A DNA stretch of 16,410 nt, taken from assembly GCA_031268065.1 (NCBI GenBank), contig JAIRXX010000013.1:1-16410 (forward strand). The letters run 5' to 3'. A program made the translations under genes and the position numbers. Positions 7,173 through 14,267 of this stretch are shown here, piece by piece. Under the pieces are notes generated by a model. That model searched no databases. It saw only the letters and a list, made by a program, of their open reading frames with translations, and was not told the origin of the DNA. This DNA comes from Propionibacteriaceae bacterium (GTDB taxonomy: Bacteria; Actinomycetota; Actinomycetes; Propionibacteriales; Propionibacteriaceae). The stretch's first letter is position 1, and each line of letters starts with the position of its first letter.

Positions 7173-8363
7173 CTATCGGGCGCCGAGTAGGTGCTCAGTA
7201 GCCAATTGCTGCAGCTTCACAAAGCCGAATCCCTTGCCGTGCAGATAGACGCTGGGGTCGAAGTCTTCCCAGGCGGAACGGTCGGTCAGCAATTCGGCAT
7301 AGCCTTCGCCCGGATTGAGGGTCGGGACGCCCAATTCGGCGACCTTGGCTTCGGCCAACGCCTGCTGCACTTCCGGATCGGCGCGGAATGCCTTGGCCCG
7401 GTCCTTGAGCAACAGGTAGTTGCGCATATTGGCTTGCACGGAATCCCAGACGCCAGCCTCGTCTTCGGTGCGGGACGGCTTGTAATCGAAGTGCCGGGGG
7501 CCTGCGTAGGCCGGGCCGCCGTTCGGGCCGCCGTTTTCCAGCAGGTCAACCAGCGCGAAAGCGTTGTAGAGGTCGCCGTGGGCGAAAACCAGGTCTTGGT
7601 CGAATTTGATGCCGCGCTGCCCGTTCAGGTCGATGTGGAAAAGCTTGCCGTGGTAGAGCGCCTGCGCGACTCCGGCGGCGAAGTTCAGCCCAGCCATCTG
7701 CTCGTGGCCGACTTCCGGATTGAGGCCGAACAGCTCGGAACGCTCTAGCGAGGAGATGAAGGCGAGCGCATGGCCGACGGTCGGCAGCAGGATGTCGCCG
7801 CGCGGCTCGTTCGGCTTCGGCTCGATGGCGAAGCGGATGCCGTAGCCCTTGTCGGTGACATATTCGGCCAGCATGTTGACCGCTTCGCGGTAGCGCTCCA
7901 GCGCCGCCCGGATATCCTTGGCGGAGTCGTATTCGGCGCCTTCGCGGCCACCCCACATGACGAAGGTCTCCGCGCCCAGCTCGGCGGCGAGGTCGATGTT
8001 GCGCAGCACTTTGCGCAGCGAGTAGCGGCGCACCGCCCGGTCGTTGGAGGTGAATCCGCCGTCCTTGAACACTGGGGCGCTGAACAGGTTGGTGGTGATC
8101 ATCGGCACCTTGACGCCGGTCGCCGCCATCGCCTGCTTGAGCCGGTCGATCTGCGTGCGGCGGGCCTCTTCGGTGGGGCCGAATCCGAACAGGTCGTCGT
8201 CATGGAAGGTCAGGCCATAGGCGCCATACTCAGCCAGCTTCTCGACAACTTTCACAACGTCGAAGGCGTTGCGGGTCGGGCCGCCGAAAGGATCGACGCC
8301 CAGGTAGTTGACCGTCCAGAGGCCGAAGGTGAATTTGTCTGCAGGGGTAGGTACTGGGTACAT
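7173..8363 (-). CDS. xylA: Xylose isomerase
   Basis: Interconverts D-xylose and D-xylulose (also D-glucose and D-fructose) using two divalent metals (Mg, Mn or Co) in a TIM barrel. The 396-aa length is that of the shorter class I enzymes of actinobacteria. Seen: H54 and D57 in [11 protein letters not shown]181 and K183 in [12 protein letters not shown]217 and H220 in [10 protein letters not shown]245 in HIDLNGQ, D255 and D257 in KFDQDL, and D293 in [11 protein letters not shown]. These match the streptomycete active site almost residue for residue. The start at 8363 ([16 protein letters not shown]) is chosen for homology and for GAGG just upstream; a 14-codon upstream extension is rejected. 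It leads the xylA-xylB unit and diverges from a ROK regulator that probably controls it. A promoter with -35 and -10 is visible at 8401-8429. Confidence 0.96.
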   Translation of the reverse strand: MYPVPTPADKFTFGLWTVNYLGVDPFGGPTRNAFDVVKVVEKLAEYGAYGLTFHDDDLFGFGPTEEARRTQIDRLKQAMAATGVKVPMITTNLFSAPVFKDGGFTSNDRAVRRYSLRKVLRNIDLAAELGAETFVMWGGREGAEYDSAKDIRAALERYREAVNMLAEYVTDKGYGIRFAIEPKPNEPRGDILLPTVGHALAFISSLERSELFGLNPEVGHEQMAGLNFAAGVAQALYHGKLFHIDLNGQRGIKFDQDLVFAHGDLYNAFALVDLLENGGPNGGPAYAGPRHFDYKPSRTEDEAGVWDSVQANMRNYLLLKDRAKAFRADPEVQQALAEAKVAELGVPTLNPGEGYAELLTDRSAWEDFDPSVYLHGKGFGFVKLQQLATEHLLGAR

Positions 8364-8400
8364 GGTTTCCCTCATTCGTTGAGTGATTGTTGTACCCCCA

Positions 8401-8429
8401 AACATATTCCATAGCTCTGCCGATGTCTA
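8401..8429 (-). promoter_or_regulatory. Promoter of xylA
   Basis: On the minus strand, TAGACA (8429-8424) and TATGTT (8406-8401) are separated by exactly 17 nt; the -35 matches the TTGACA consensus at 5 of 6 positions. Transcription would start near 8393 and give a leader of about 30 nt that carries the GAGG ribosome site. Unlike most genes here, xylA is therefore led. Confidence 0.6.
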
Positions 8430-8433
8430 GCGG

Positions 8434-8496
8434 TCAGCGCTGATTCGGCGCAGCCTCAAGACAGAAATGCGCTAAATTGTTTGCGCGACCAACATA
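8434..8496. promoter_or_regulatory. Candidate regulator-binding segment between xylA and the ROK gene
   Basis: Two weak symmetric elements lie in the 152-bp divergent gap. TCAGCGCTGA (8434-8443) is a perfect 10-bp palindrome just upstream of the xylA -35. TGTTTG...CCAACA (8478-8494) is an imperfect inverted repeat next to a TAAATT box (8473-8478) that could be the -10 of the regulator gene. Either could be the ROK operator; the choice is a guess. Confidence 0.3.
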
Positions 8497-8515
8497 ACGG
8501 GCCAAAGGGGCGTAG

Positions 8516-9676
8516 ATGCCACAGGGTACATCCGAGAGCGTGCGGAGGGCGAACCTCTCCGCCGTGCTGCGCGACCTCTACCTGCACGGGCCGAGTTCGC
8601 GCTCGGCGTTGGGCAGCAGCAGTGGCCGCAACCGCTCCACAATCGCCAGCCTGGTCGCCGATCTAGCCAGCCTCGGGCTGGTCACCGAGAAAGACCCCGA
8701 ACACCACGGCGCGGCTGGCCGGCCCAGCCCGGTGGTGTCGTTGCGCCCGGAGACGGCGGCGATAGCGGTGAATCCGGAAATCGACATGCTGACCATCACC
8801 TTGGTCGGGCTGGACACCGCGATCATCCAGACCATCAGGCATTCCTACCGGCGGATTCCGTCTGCCGAAGAGGCCATCTCCGTCACCGCCGCGGTGATCG
8901 CCGGGCTGGAGCTGACCGGCTACCGGATAACCGGCATCGGCGTCGCGGTGCCGGGGCAGGTCCGGGCGGAGGACGGGGTGATCGCCAACGCCCCGCATCT
9001 GCATTGGGTGGACGAGCCCTTCGGCGGGCCGTTGGCGGCGGCGACCGGCTACCCGGTGCGTGTGGCGAACGACGCCGCGCTCGGCGCGTTGGCGGAGAAT
9101 GATTTCGGAGCTGGACGCGGAGTCAGCGACTTGCTCTATGTGAACGGGGGCGCTTCCGGCATTGGAAGCGGCGCGGTGAGCAATGGGCGGCTGCTGCGCG
9201 GCGCGGCTGGTTTCGCCGGGGAACTCGGCCATGTGCGGGTGTCCAGTTCGCCAGCCACCGACAGCGCCGGAATCGCCGGGACGCTGGAAGCGATGGTCAC
9301 CCGCGCCGAATTGCTGGAGACACTCGGCCTCGACTCGCCAACGGCCAGCGAGCTGGCCGCCCGGCTCTTGGCCGACCGTTCGGCCCGGACCCGGAAAGTG
9401 GTGTTGCGCTCGCTGGACCACCTGGGCACTGGGTTGGCCGCCGCCGTCAACCTGCTCAATCCGCAGATGATCGTCTTGGGCGGTTTCCTGGCCAGCCTGC
9501 TCGCCTACGAGCGCGAATACCTGGAACGGGCCACCTTCGCCGCATCGCTCGCCCCCTCGGCGCGCGGCGTGCGCATCGCCCCCAGCCAACTGGGTGAAAA
9601 CCTGCTGGCGATAGGCGCCGCCCAACTGGCCTTCGAGCCGCTGTTGGAGAATCCGGCCAGCGTGGCGTCGATCTAA
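8516..9676 (+). CDS. ROK-family transcriptional regulator, likely xylose repressor
   Basis: A 386-aa ROK-family regulator with an N-terminal winged helix (about residues 8-76) followed by a sugar-kinase-like domain. The position, divergent from xylA-xylB, makes it the likely XylR-type repressor released by xylose or a derivative; the ligand is inferred. Seen: SSRSALGSSSGRNRSTIASL fits the recognition helix, GAAGRPSPVVSL the wing, VANDAALGAL (183-192) the kinase-like core, and GFAGELGHVRV (232-242) the ROK signature. Oddly, the cysteines of the usual zinc loop (CxCGxxGCLE) are absent: residues 243-258 read SSSPATDSAGIAGTLE. The structural zinc has probably been lost or replaced. The start at 8516 has AGGGG 5 nt upstream. 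The stop is 6 nt from the convergent argS stop. Confidence 0.88.
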   Translation: MPQGTSESVRRANLSAVLRDLYLHGPSSRSALGSSSGRNRSTIASLVADLASLGLVTEKDPEHHGAAGRPSPVVSLRPETAAIAVNPEIDMLTITLVGLDTAIIQTIRHSYRRIPSAEEAISVTAAVIAGLELTGYRITGIGVAVPGQVRAEDGVIANAPHLHWVDEPFGGPLAAATGYPVRVANDAALGALAENDFGAGRGVSDLLYVNGGASGIGSGAVSNGRLLRGAAGFAGELGHVRVSSSPATDSAGIAGTLEAMVTRAELLETLGLDSPTASELAARLLADRSARTRKVVLRSLDHLGTGLAAAVNLLNPQMIVLGGFLASLLAYEREYLERATFAASLAPSARGVRIAPSQLGENLLAIGAAQLAFEPLLENPASVASI

Positions 9677-9682
9677 CCAGGC

Positions 9683-11317
9683 TCACATCTTGGTGAGCGC
9701 CTCGATGCCGAGCAGGTAAAGCCCCTTGGCCAGCACAAGCTGGGTGGCCCGGCAGAGCGCGAGGCGGGAGGCGCGGATTTCGCCCTCGCTGCGCAGCACC
9801 GGGCAATGCTCGTAGAAGACGCTGAAGGCCTGGGCCAATTCGTAGAGGTATCCGCAGAGCCGGTGCGGCTGCAGCGTCTCGGCCACCTGGTACACCGTCT
9901 GGGAGAAGCGCGAGAGCAGCAGCGCCACATTCTGCTCCGCCGCTTCGTCAAGCCGGGTCACCTCGCCGTATTCCAGCTGGTCGGCGGCGGCTCTGCGCAG
10001 GATGCCGTCGATCCGGGCATGTGCGTATTGCAGATACGGCCCGGTGTCGCCGGTGGTGGCCACCATCCGTTCCGCGTCGAAGGCGTAGTCTTTCTGCAGC
10101 CCCGAGGACAGGTCGGCGTATTTGATGGCGGCCAGCGCCACCTCCGGGGCGGCATGGAGTCCGGCCTCGTCCAGCAGCGAGTTGAGGGTCACCGCAGTGC
10201 CTTCCCGGGTGGAGAATTTCTTCCCGTCCGCGCCGAGCACCTGCCCGAAGCCAACATGCTCGGCGGCAACGTCGGCGGGCAGGTATCCGGCGATGCGGGC
10301 CACCGCGAAGACCTGCTCGAAGTGGAAGGCCTGGGGGGCGCCGACGACGTAGATCAGCCGGTTGGCGGCCAAGTCGCCCACCCGGTGCCGGATGGCGGCC
10401 AAGTCGGTGCAGGTGTAGCCGAAGCCCCCTTGGCTGTTGCGGATGATCGCCGGAGTGTCCGAGTTCGCGGTGAACACCACCAACGCGCCGCCGTCCGTCA
10501 CGGCGATTCCGCGCGATTCCAGATCGTCGGCGACCACTGCCAGGTCTTCGTTGTAGCTAGATTCTCCGGCCAGATCGGCATCGCTGAGCAGCACGCCCAT
10601 CCGCTGGTAGGTGGCGTTGAACCCGGCCAGCGAGACATCGATCAGCTGCTGCCAGATCGCCCTGGTCTGCCCATCCCCCGCCTGCAGCGCCACAACTCGC
10701 TGGCGGGCCTGCTCGGCGAATTCGGCGGAGTCGTTCAGATGTTGGTTGGCCCGTTTGTAGAGCGCCTCGGCCTCGGCCAGATCGAGCGCGGCCACGTCCA
10801 GCCCCTCCGCGATGATCTGTTCCACCAGCATCCCGAATTGGCGTCCCCAATCCCCGATGTGGTTCTGCGGGATCACCGTGTGCCCGATGGCCCGCAGCAC
10901 CCTGGTGAAGCAGTCGCCGATGATGGTTGAGCGCAGGTGTCCGACGTGCATCTGCTTGGCGACGTTCGGGGAGGAATAGTCGATGACGACGCGCTTGGGG
11001 GATGGGTCTGGATCGAGTCCGGCATTCTCCCCGGCCAGGAGCCGGTTGGCCACCTGGGCCAAGGCCCCAGCCTTGATCCTGATGTTGATGAATCCCGGAC
11101 CGGCGATTTCCAACGGCTCGCAGTATTCATCCAACTCCGCCTGACGCACCACCCGTTCCGCGACAGCTCGCGGCTGGGCGCCCTCCGCCTTGGCCAGCCG
11201 CAAGGCGACATTGGTCTGGTAATGGCCGAATTGCGGCTTCGTAGACGGGCGAAGCTCCGGATCGATCCCGGCGACAGCTTCCAAACGCGCGCTGATAATA
11301 GCTGTGAGCGATGACAT
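9683..11317 (-). CDS. argS: Arginyl-tRNA synthetase
   Basis: Charges tRNA-Arg with arginine; an essential class I synthetase. At 544 aa it is within the family's usual size. Seen: an N-terminal additional domain (about 1-100) for tRNA contact, the HIGH motif as H124-V-G-H127 in KQMHVGHLRST, NHIGDWGRQFGML (152-164), TCTDLAAIRHR in the catalytic domain, and KFSTREG (367-373) in place of KMSKS, a common ArgS variant. The helical anticodon-binding C-terminus ends in the expected hydrophobic LGIEALTKM. The start at 11317 is chosen over an upstream in-frame codon at 11356 because homology begins there and a TAGACT box lies exactly 7 nt before it, with no Shine-Dalgarno. It is the last clearly housekeeping gene before the accessory block. 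Confidence 0.96.
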   Translation of the reverse strand: MSSLTAIISARLEAVAGIDPELRPSTKPQFGHYQTNVALRLAKAEGAQPRAVAERVVRQAELDEYCEPLEIAGPGFINIRIKAGALAQVANRLLAGENAGLDPDPSPKRVVIDYSSPNVAKQMHVGHLRSTIIGDCFTRVLRAIGHTVIPQNHIGDWGRQFGMLVEQIIAEGLDVAALDLAEAEALYKRANQHLNDSAEFAEQARQRVVALQAGDGQTRAIWQQLIDVSLAGFNATYQRMGVLLSDADLAGESSYNEDLAVVADDLESRGIAVTDGGALVVFTANSDTPAIIRNSQGGFGYTCTDLAAIRHRVGDLAANRLIYVVGAPQAFHFEQVFAVARIAGYLPADVAAEHVGFGQVLGADGKKFSTREGTAVTLNSLLDEAGLHAAPEVALAAIKYADLSSGLQKDYAFDAERMVATTGDTGPYLQYAHARIDGILRRAAADQLEYGEVTRLDEAAEQNVALLLSRFSQTVYQVAETLQPHRLCGYLYELAQAFSVFYEHCPVLRSEGEIRASRLALCRATQLVLAKGLYLLGIEALTKM

Positions 11318-11324
11318 AGCGCCA

Positions 11325-11330
11325 AGTCTA
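11325..11330 (-). promoter_or_regulatory. Candidate -10 box of argS
   Basis: TAGACT on the minus strand ends 7 nt before the argS ATG, the same box and spacing as for galE. This predicts a leaderless argS mRNA. A -35 is not clear. Confidence 0.55.
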
Positions 11331-11355
11331 ACCTCGCCAGCGGCCCGCGTCGGCA

Positions 11356-11384
11356 CCCGGACTGTCAGTCCGGGCAGATAGGCT
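11356..11384 (+). promoter_or_regulatory. Palindrome and -10 box upstream of the methyltransferase gene
   Basis: A perfect 9-bp inverted repeat, CCCGGACTG and CAGTCCGGG around a single T (11356-11374), fills the -35/spacer region of a promoter whose -10 is TAGGCT (11379-11384). That -10 ends 7 nt before the methyltransferase ATG. The layout suggests an operator, perhaps for autoregulation, which is common for restriction-modification genes. A hairpin with no regulatory role is the alternative. Confidence 0.45.
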
Positions 11385-11391
11385 TATCCCA

Positions 11392-13158
11392 ATGTTGTCG
11401 CAACCTGCTCTATTCGAGGCTCGCACGGTGGACGCGCCGTTGCTTGGTGGCGCATGTCCGGCCCTGAATGGCAAAACACGCGGCGCTGTGTTCACCAAAC
11501 CGTCCGTTGTGGAGTTCATCCTTGACCTTGTGGGCTATGTTCCCGACAAGCCCTTATGGCAGGCAAGCCTTCTGGAGCCGTCGTTCGGGGCAGGTGGATT
11601 CCTATTCGAGGCTGTGGCCCGGCTGCTCAATTCGTGGCGGCAAAGCGATGCGGCGGGTGATGACTCAGCCCTCGACGACGCGGTTCGCGCGGTCGAGCTT
11701 GACCTAGCCACTTTTCACGATACGAAGGCCGAACTCGTGAAGATGTTGGTTGGGGCAGGATTGTCTGAACTGTCTGCCTTGCGGCTGTCAAAGAAGTGGC
11801 TCATCAACGCAGACTTCCTCGACCATCCTTTTTCGGAGTCTTTCGGTTATGTGGTCGGCAATCCGCCCTATGTCAGACAAGAACTGATTCCCGACGCGCT
11901 GTTGGAGCGATACCGCCAGGCGTACACGACGATGGTCGGGCGGGCAGATTTATACGTGCCCTTTTTTGAAAGGGGCTTGAGCCTGCTCGCCCCAGAAGGA
12001 AAATTGAGCTTTATCTGCGCGGACGCCTGGACGAAGAACGGCTATGGCCGCGTTCTGCGCGAACTGGTTACTGACCGGTTCACTTTGCGGACCTATGTGG
12101 ACATGTACGGCGCGGACGCCTTCGAGAACCAAGTTGGGGCCTACCCTTCGATCACAGTCATTGAGAACGCCGGACGCGGACAGACCCGCACGGGAGCGGC
12201 CACGGGCACAGAACCTGCCTATCTGAAATCGCTGGCACGCGAACTCTCGGCAAGCAGCGGCACGGATATGACATTGAAGCGCGGTGGCGCACCTTGGCTG
12301 CTTCATGCCAACGACAAACAGGCCGTCATCCGCGACCTTGAGCATCGTTTCGGCACGCTGGAGCAGGCTGGCTGCCGCGTGGGCATCGGCGTGGCGACAG
12401 GCGCCGACAGAGTGTTCATAGCCAGGCTGAGTGAACTCGATGTGGAAGAATCGCGGAAGCTTCCCCTCGCCATGAGCAGGGACATAAGCCGGGGCGCTTT
12501 CAATTGGACCGGCATGGGCGTCGTGAACCCGTGGCAGGATGATGTGGGCCTGGTTGACCTTGGCCAATACCCGAAGCTGGCGGGCTACCTCGCTCCACAC
12601 CGAGCAGCGCTGTCACGCCGCCACACGGCCAAGGCGAACCCGTCTGGGCGCTGGTATAAGACAATCGACCGCATCACGCCGAGCCTGACATGGCAGCCGA
12701 AGCTCTTGGTCCCCGACATCAGGGGCGACGGCGATGCCATTTCCTACGACCCAGGCACCGCCTACCCGCATCACAACCTGTACTACATCGTTTCCCACGA
12801 GTGGGACTTGAGAGCGCTGCAAGCGCTGCTGCGTTCTGGCGTGGCCCAGCTATTCATCAACGCCTATGCCGTTAAGACCGGCGGCGGCTATCTGCGGTTC
12901 CAGGCACAGTATCTTCGGCGTATTCGCCTGCCCAGCTGGGCCTCTCTCCCGCAGGACACCCAGCGGGAACTTTCCGAATCTGGAAAAACTGGAACGAAAG
13001 TGACGCCGTGCGTCGTTGAACGAGCCTACGGCGTCAAGCCTGGTTCAATGGCATTCCTTAACGAACGACTCTTATCTCAACAGATACGACATTCTCTGCC
13101 GCAAGCTAGTCTTGGAGAATCTATATTCGCAGGCAGCCTTGGTCGCCTGCGACCGTGA
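11392..13158 (+). CDS. Eco57I-class adenine-N6 DNA methyltransferase, 3' end rearranged
   Basis: Transfers a methyl group from S-adenosylmethionine to adenine in a specific DNA site; the class belongs to type II restriction-modification. Seen: KTRGAVFTKPSVVEFIL (28-44, motif X region), LEPSFGAGGF (61-70, motif I, AdoMet binding), VELD (101-104, motif II), GNPPY (156-160, catalytic motif IV), and FICADAWTKNGYG (208-220). The C-terminal recognition part includes GGGYLRFQAQYLRRIRLPSW (497-516), which is conserved in these enzymes. All catalytic parts are intact, so activity is likely. After about residue 550 the sequence no longer looks like the family. Over the same bases another frame encodes a restriction-enzyme-like tail, so the last ~35 residues are probably an accidental fusion. 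Start: ATG with TAGGCT 7 nt upstream. The site recognised is unknown; CTCGAG is possible if the nuclease remnant is XhoI-like. Confidence 0.88.
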   Translation: MLSQPALFEARTVDAPLLGGACPALNGKTRGAVFTKPSVVEFILDLVGYVPDKPLWQASLLEPSFGAGGFLFEAVARLLNSWRQSDAAGDDSALDDAVRAVELDLATFHDTKAELVKMLVGAGLSELSALRLSKKWLINADFLDHPFSESFGYVVGNPPYVRQELIPDALLERYRQAYTTMVGRADLYVPFFERGLSLLAPEGKLSFICADAWTKNGYGRVLRELVTDRFTLRTYVDMYGADAFENQVGAYPSITVIENAGRGQTRTGAATGTEPAYLKSLARELSASSGTDMTLKRGGAPWLLHANDKQAVIRDLEHRFGTLEQAGCRVGIGVATGADRVFIARLSELDVEESRKLPLAMSRDISRGAFNWTGMGVVNPWQDDVGLVDLGQYPKLAGYLAPHRAALSRRHTAKANPSGRWYKTIDRITPSLTWQPKLLVPDIRGDGDAISYDPGTAYPHHNLYYIVSHEWDLRALQALLRSGVAQLFINAYAVKTGGGYLRFQAQYLRRIRLPSWASLPQDTQRELSESGKTGTKVTPCVVERAYGVKPGSMAFLNERLLSQQIRHSLPQASLGESIFAGSLGRLRP

Positions 13159-13279
13159 CAGCAGTAGCTGTCGTCCGGCGCTAAGCGAGGCCTCCAGCTT
13201 CGAGCGCTTTGGCACGTCGCTCGCTGGACATGTTGCGGCAACGGCTGGCTGGCAAGGGATGGCAATTGAGGACTTCTAG
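13055..13279 (+). pseudogene. C-terminal remnant of a type II restriction endonuclease (PaeR7I/XhoI-like)
   Basis: In the frame one base ahead of the methyltransferase frame, about 74 codons encode NDSYLNRYDILCRKLVLENL and onward to EASSFERFGTSLAGHVAATA, ending at a TAG at 13277. From memory this resembles the C-terminus of PaeR7I/XhoI-type enzymes (SYxxRYDILCxKLVxExLY, then LSExxS and AGHxAA). The catalytic PD-(D/E)xK part, normally the N-terminal two thirds, is missing, and the frame has no ATG, so it cannot make an active nuclease. It overlaps the end of the methyltransferase frame. An internal deletion that joined the two adjacent genes and removed most of the nuclease would explain both odd ends. 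The family name is tentative; the reading as a nuclease fragment rests on context and remembered motifs. Confidence 0.55.
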
Positions 13280-13445
13280 CGCCCGAGACCCCGAGCGCCC
13301 CTTTCTAAGTAACACAATTTGCCTTAGAAAAGTTACGGACAAGTGCCTTTAGTTGCGTAGACGTTTTCATAAGAGTACCTCCATATAGCTTCTAAGCTGC
13401 TTGGTCACGCAGAATGACAATATTATTATCTTGAGCAGTGGTGAT

Positions 13446-13560
13446 GACACCACCGCTTTGCAGCAAGATTTCTTGAAGCGCGACTAACAGGGGATGACGG
13501 CCATCTCATTTTTGATTTTCATGCGCTAGCCATAAACCATACTCGCACGAAAATCAAGAG
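13446..13560 (+). repeat. Left copy of a ~115-bp direct repeat flanking the AbiE genes
   Basis: Matches 15331-15443 in the same orientation at roughly 85% by eye, with a 31-base identical run (13453-13483) and a 2-nt gap. Read as protein it gives TTALQQDFLKRD then a stop, and after the 2-nt shift FDFHALAINHTRTKIK. The right copy reads TAALQQDFLKRD and FDFHTLAVNYTRTKIK. Conserved residues with silent and conservative changes imply both were once coding. The left copy is broken by a stop and a frameshift. Confidence 0.85.
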
Positions 13561-13595
13561 CCATCAAAAGGTGCGCGAGCGCGACCTGCCTTCAT

Positions 13596-13611
13596 GTCTT
13601 GTCGACAAGAC
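13596..13611. repeat. Perfect 16-bp palindrome
   Basis: GTCTTGTCGACAAGAC is fully self-complementary. It lies between the left direct repeat and the abiE promoter, 46 bp upstream of the abiE palindrome. It could be a protein-binding site; nothing else identifies it. Confidence 0.6.
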
Positions 13612-13656
13612 CAACACCCTCGCTTTCGGGCACGGATGCACCCCTACCTTGCAGTA

Positions 13657-13692
13657 GTGTCAAAACCATATGATTATGATATGGTTTTGACA
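13657..13692 (+). promoter_or_regulatory. Promoter and autoregulatory operator of the abiE operon
   Basis: Two 14-bp arms, 13658-13671 and 13679-13692, form a perfect inverted repeat (TGTCAAAACCATAT and ATATGGTTTTGACA) with a 7-nt centre. The right arm ends on the A of the abiEi ATG. GTGTCA (13657-13662) and TATGGT (13680-13685), 17 nt apart, would put the start of transcription at or next to that A, so the promoter lies within the operator. TATGAT at 13675 is an alternative -10. AbiEi antitoxins are known to bind inverted repeats and repress their own operon. Confidence 0.75.
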
Positions 13693-14267
13693 TGTTGAAA
13701 GAGGTGGTGACCTATCTGGACCGGTTGCGGGAGATCGCTATCGACCAGCACGGGTTCGTCACACTCGCCCAAGCCCTGGATGCCGGTGTGCCGCAGCCCC
13801 AGATCGCGCAGATGGCCGCCCGCGGCCGGTTGGAGCGCGTGGCCCACGGCGTCTACCGGGTGCCGCAAGTGCCAGAGACCGAGTATGACCAGTACGCGCT
13901 GGCGGTGTTGTGGTCCGGAGCGCCCGAGGCGTGCCTCAGCCACGACACCGCGCTGATGGCGTGGGACATCACTGACATCAACCCCGACAGGACGCACATC
14001 ACGGTGGCCAAAGGACGCCGGTTGCGCCGAGCCGGAGGCAGCTTGTACGTGATCCATCATGAGAACCTGTCCAGCGCCGACCTGGCATGGTGGCAGGGCA
14101 TCCGGGTCACCAACGTGCCCACGGCGATCCGCCAGTGCATAGAAACTGACGTGCCAACCTATCTGATCCGCCAAGCCCTCGAACGCGCCGGACGCACAAG
14201 CCTGCTCCGAGAGGCCGACAAACAACGATTGACCGAGCACCTGGAGGTCCGCGATGGCAACCACTGA
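13692..14267 (+). CDS. abiEi: Type IV toxin-antitoxin system antitoxin, AbiEi family
   Basis: The antitoxin and transcriptional repressor of the AbiE system, 191 aa. From the family: AbiEi does not bind the toxin but counteracts its effect and represses the operon. Seen: an N-terminal winged helix-turn-helix (about residues 14-57, GFVTLAQALDAGVPQPQIAQ then LERVAHGVYRV) typical of AbiEi proteins with this domain, and LSHDTALMAWDITDINPDRTHITV (82-105) opening the C-terminal domain. The ATG has no Shine-Dalgarno and touches the palindromic operator, so leaderless translation is likely. Its last 14 bases overlap the toxin start, which fits tight coupling. The whole gene lies between two diverged direct repeats, consistent with a movable defence module. 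Confidence 0.9.
   Translation: MLKEVVTYLDRLREIAIDQHGFVTLAQALDAGVPQPQIAQMAARGRLERVAHGVYRVPQVPETEYDQYALAVLWSGAPEACLSHDTALMAWDITDINPDRTHITVAKGRRLRRAGGSLYVIHHENLSSADLAWWQGIRVTNVPTAIRQCIETDVPTYLIRQALERAGRTSLLREADKQRLTEHLEVRDGNH

Larger units (their letters stand above)
13280..13657. other. Non-coding, AT-richer gap before the toxin-antitoxin genes
   Basis: No intact gene is seen in these 378 bases, which are more AT-rich than the flanking genes. They contain the left copy of a diverged direct repeat (13446-13560), broken pieces of a coding sequence within it, and a perfect 16-bp palindrome at 13596-13611. The composition and debris suggest an insertion or recombination joint. Confidence 0.6.

Noticed and set aside
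9806..10930. 374-codon plus-strand open frame over argS
   Set aside because: Antisense to an unmistakable ArgS; no recognisable domain and composition typical of a shadow frame.
13016..13279. Standalone small gene starting at TTG 13016
   Set aside because: No ribosome site, the first codons overlap the methyltransferase frame, and the plausible protein-like part begins only near 13055; better explained as a nuclease remnant.
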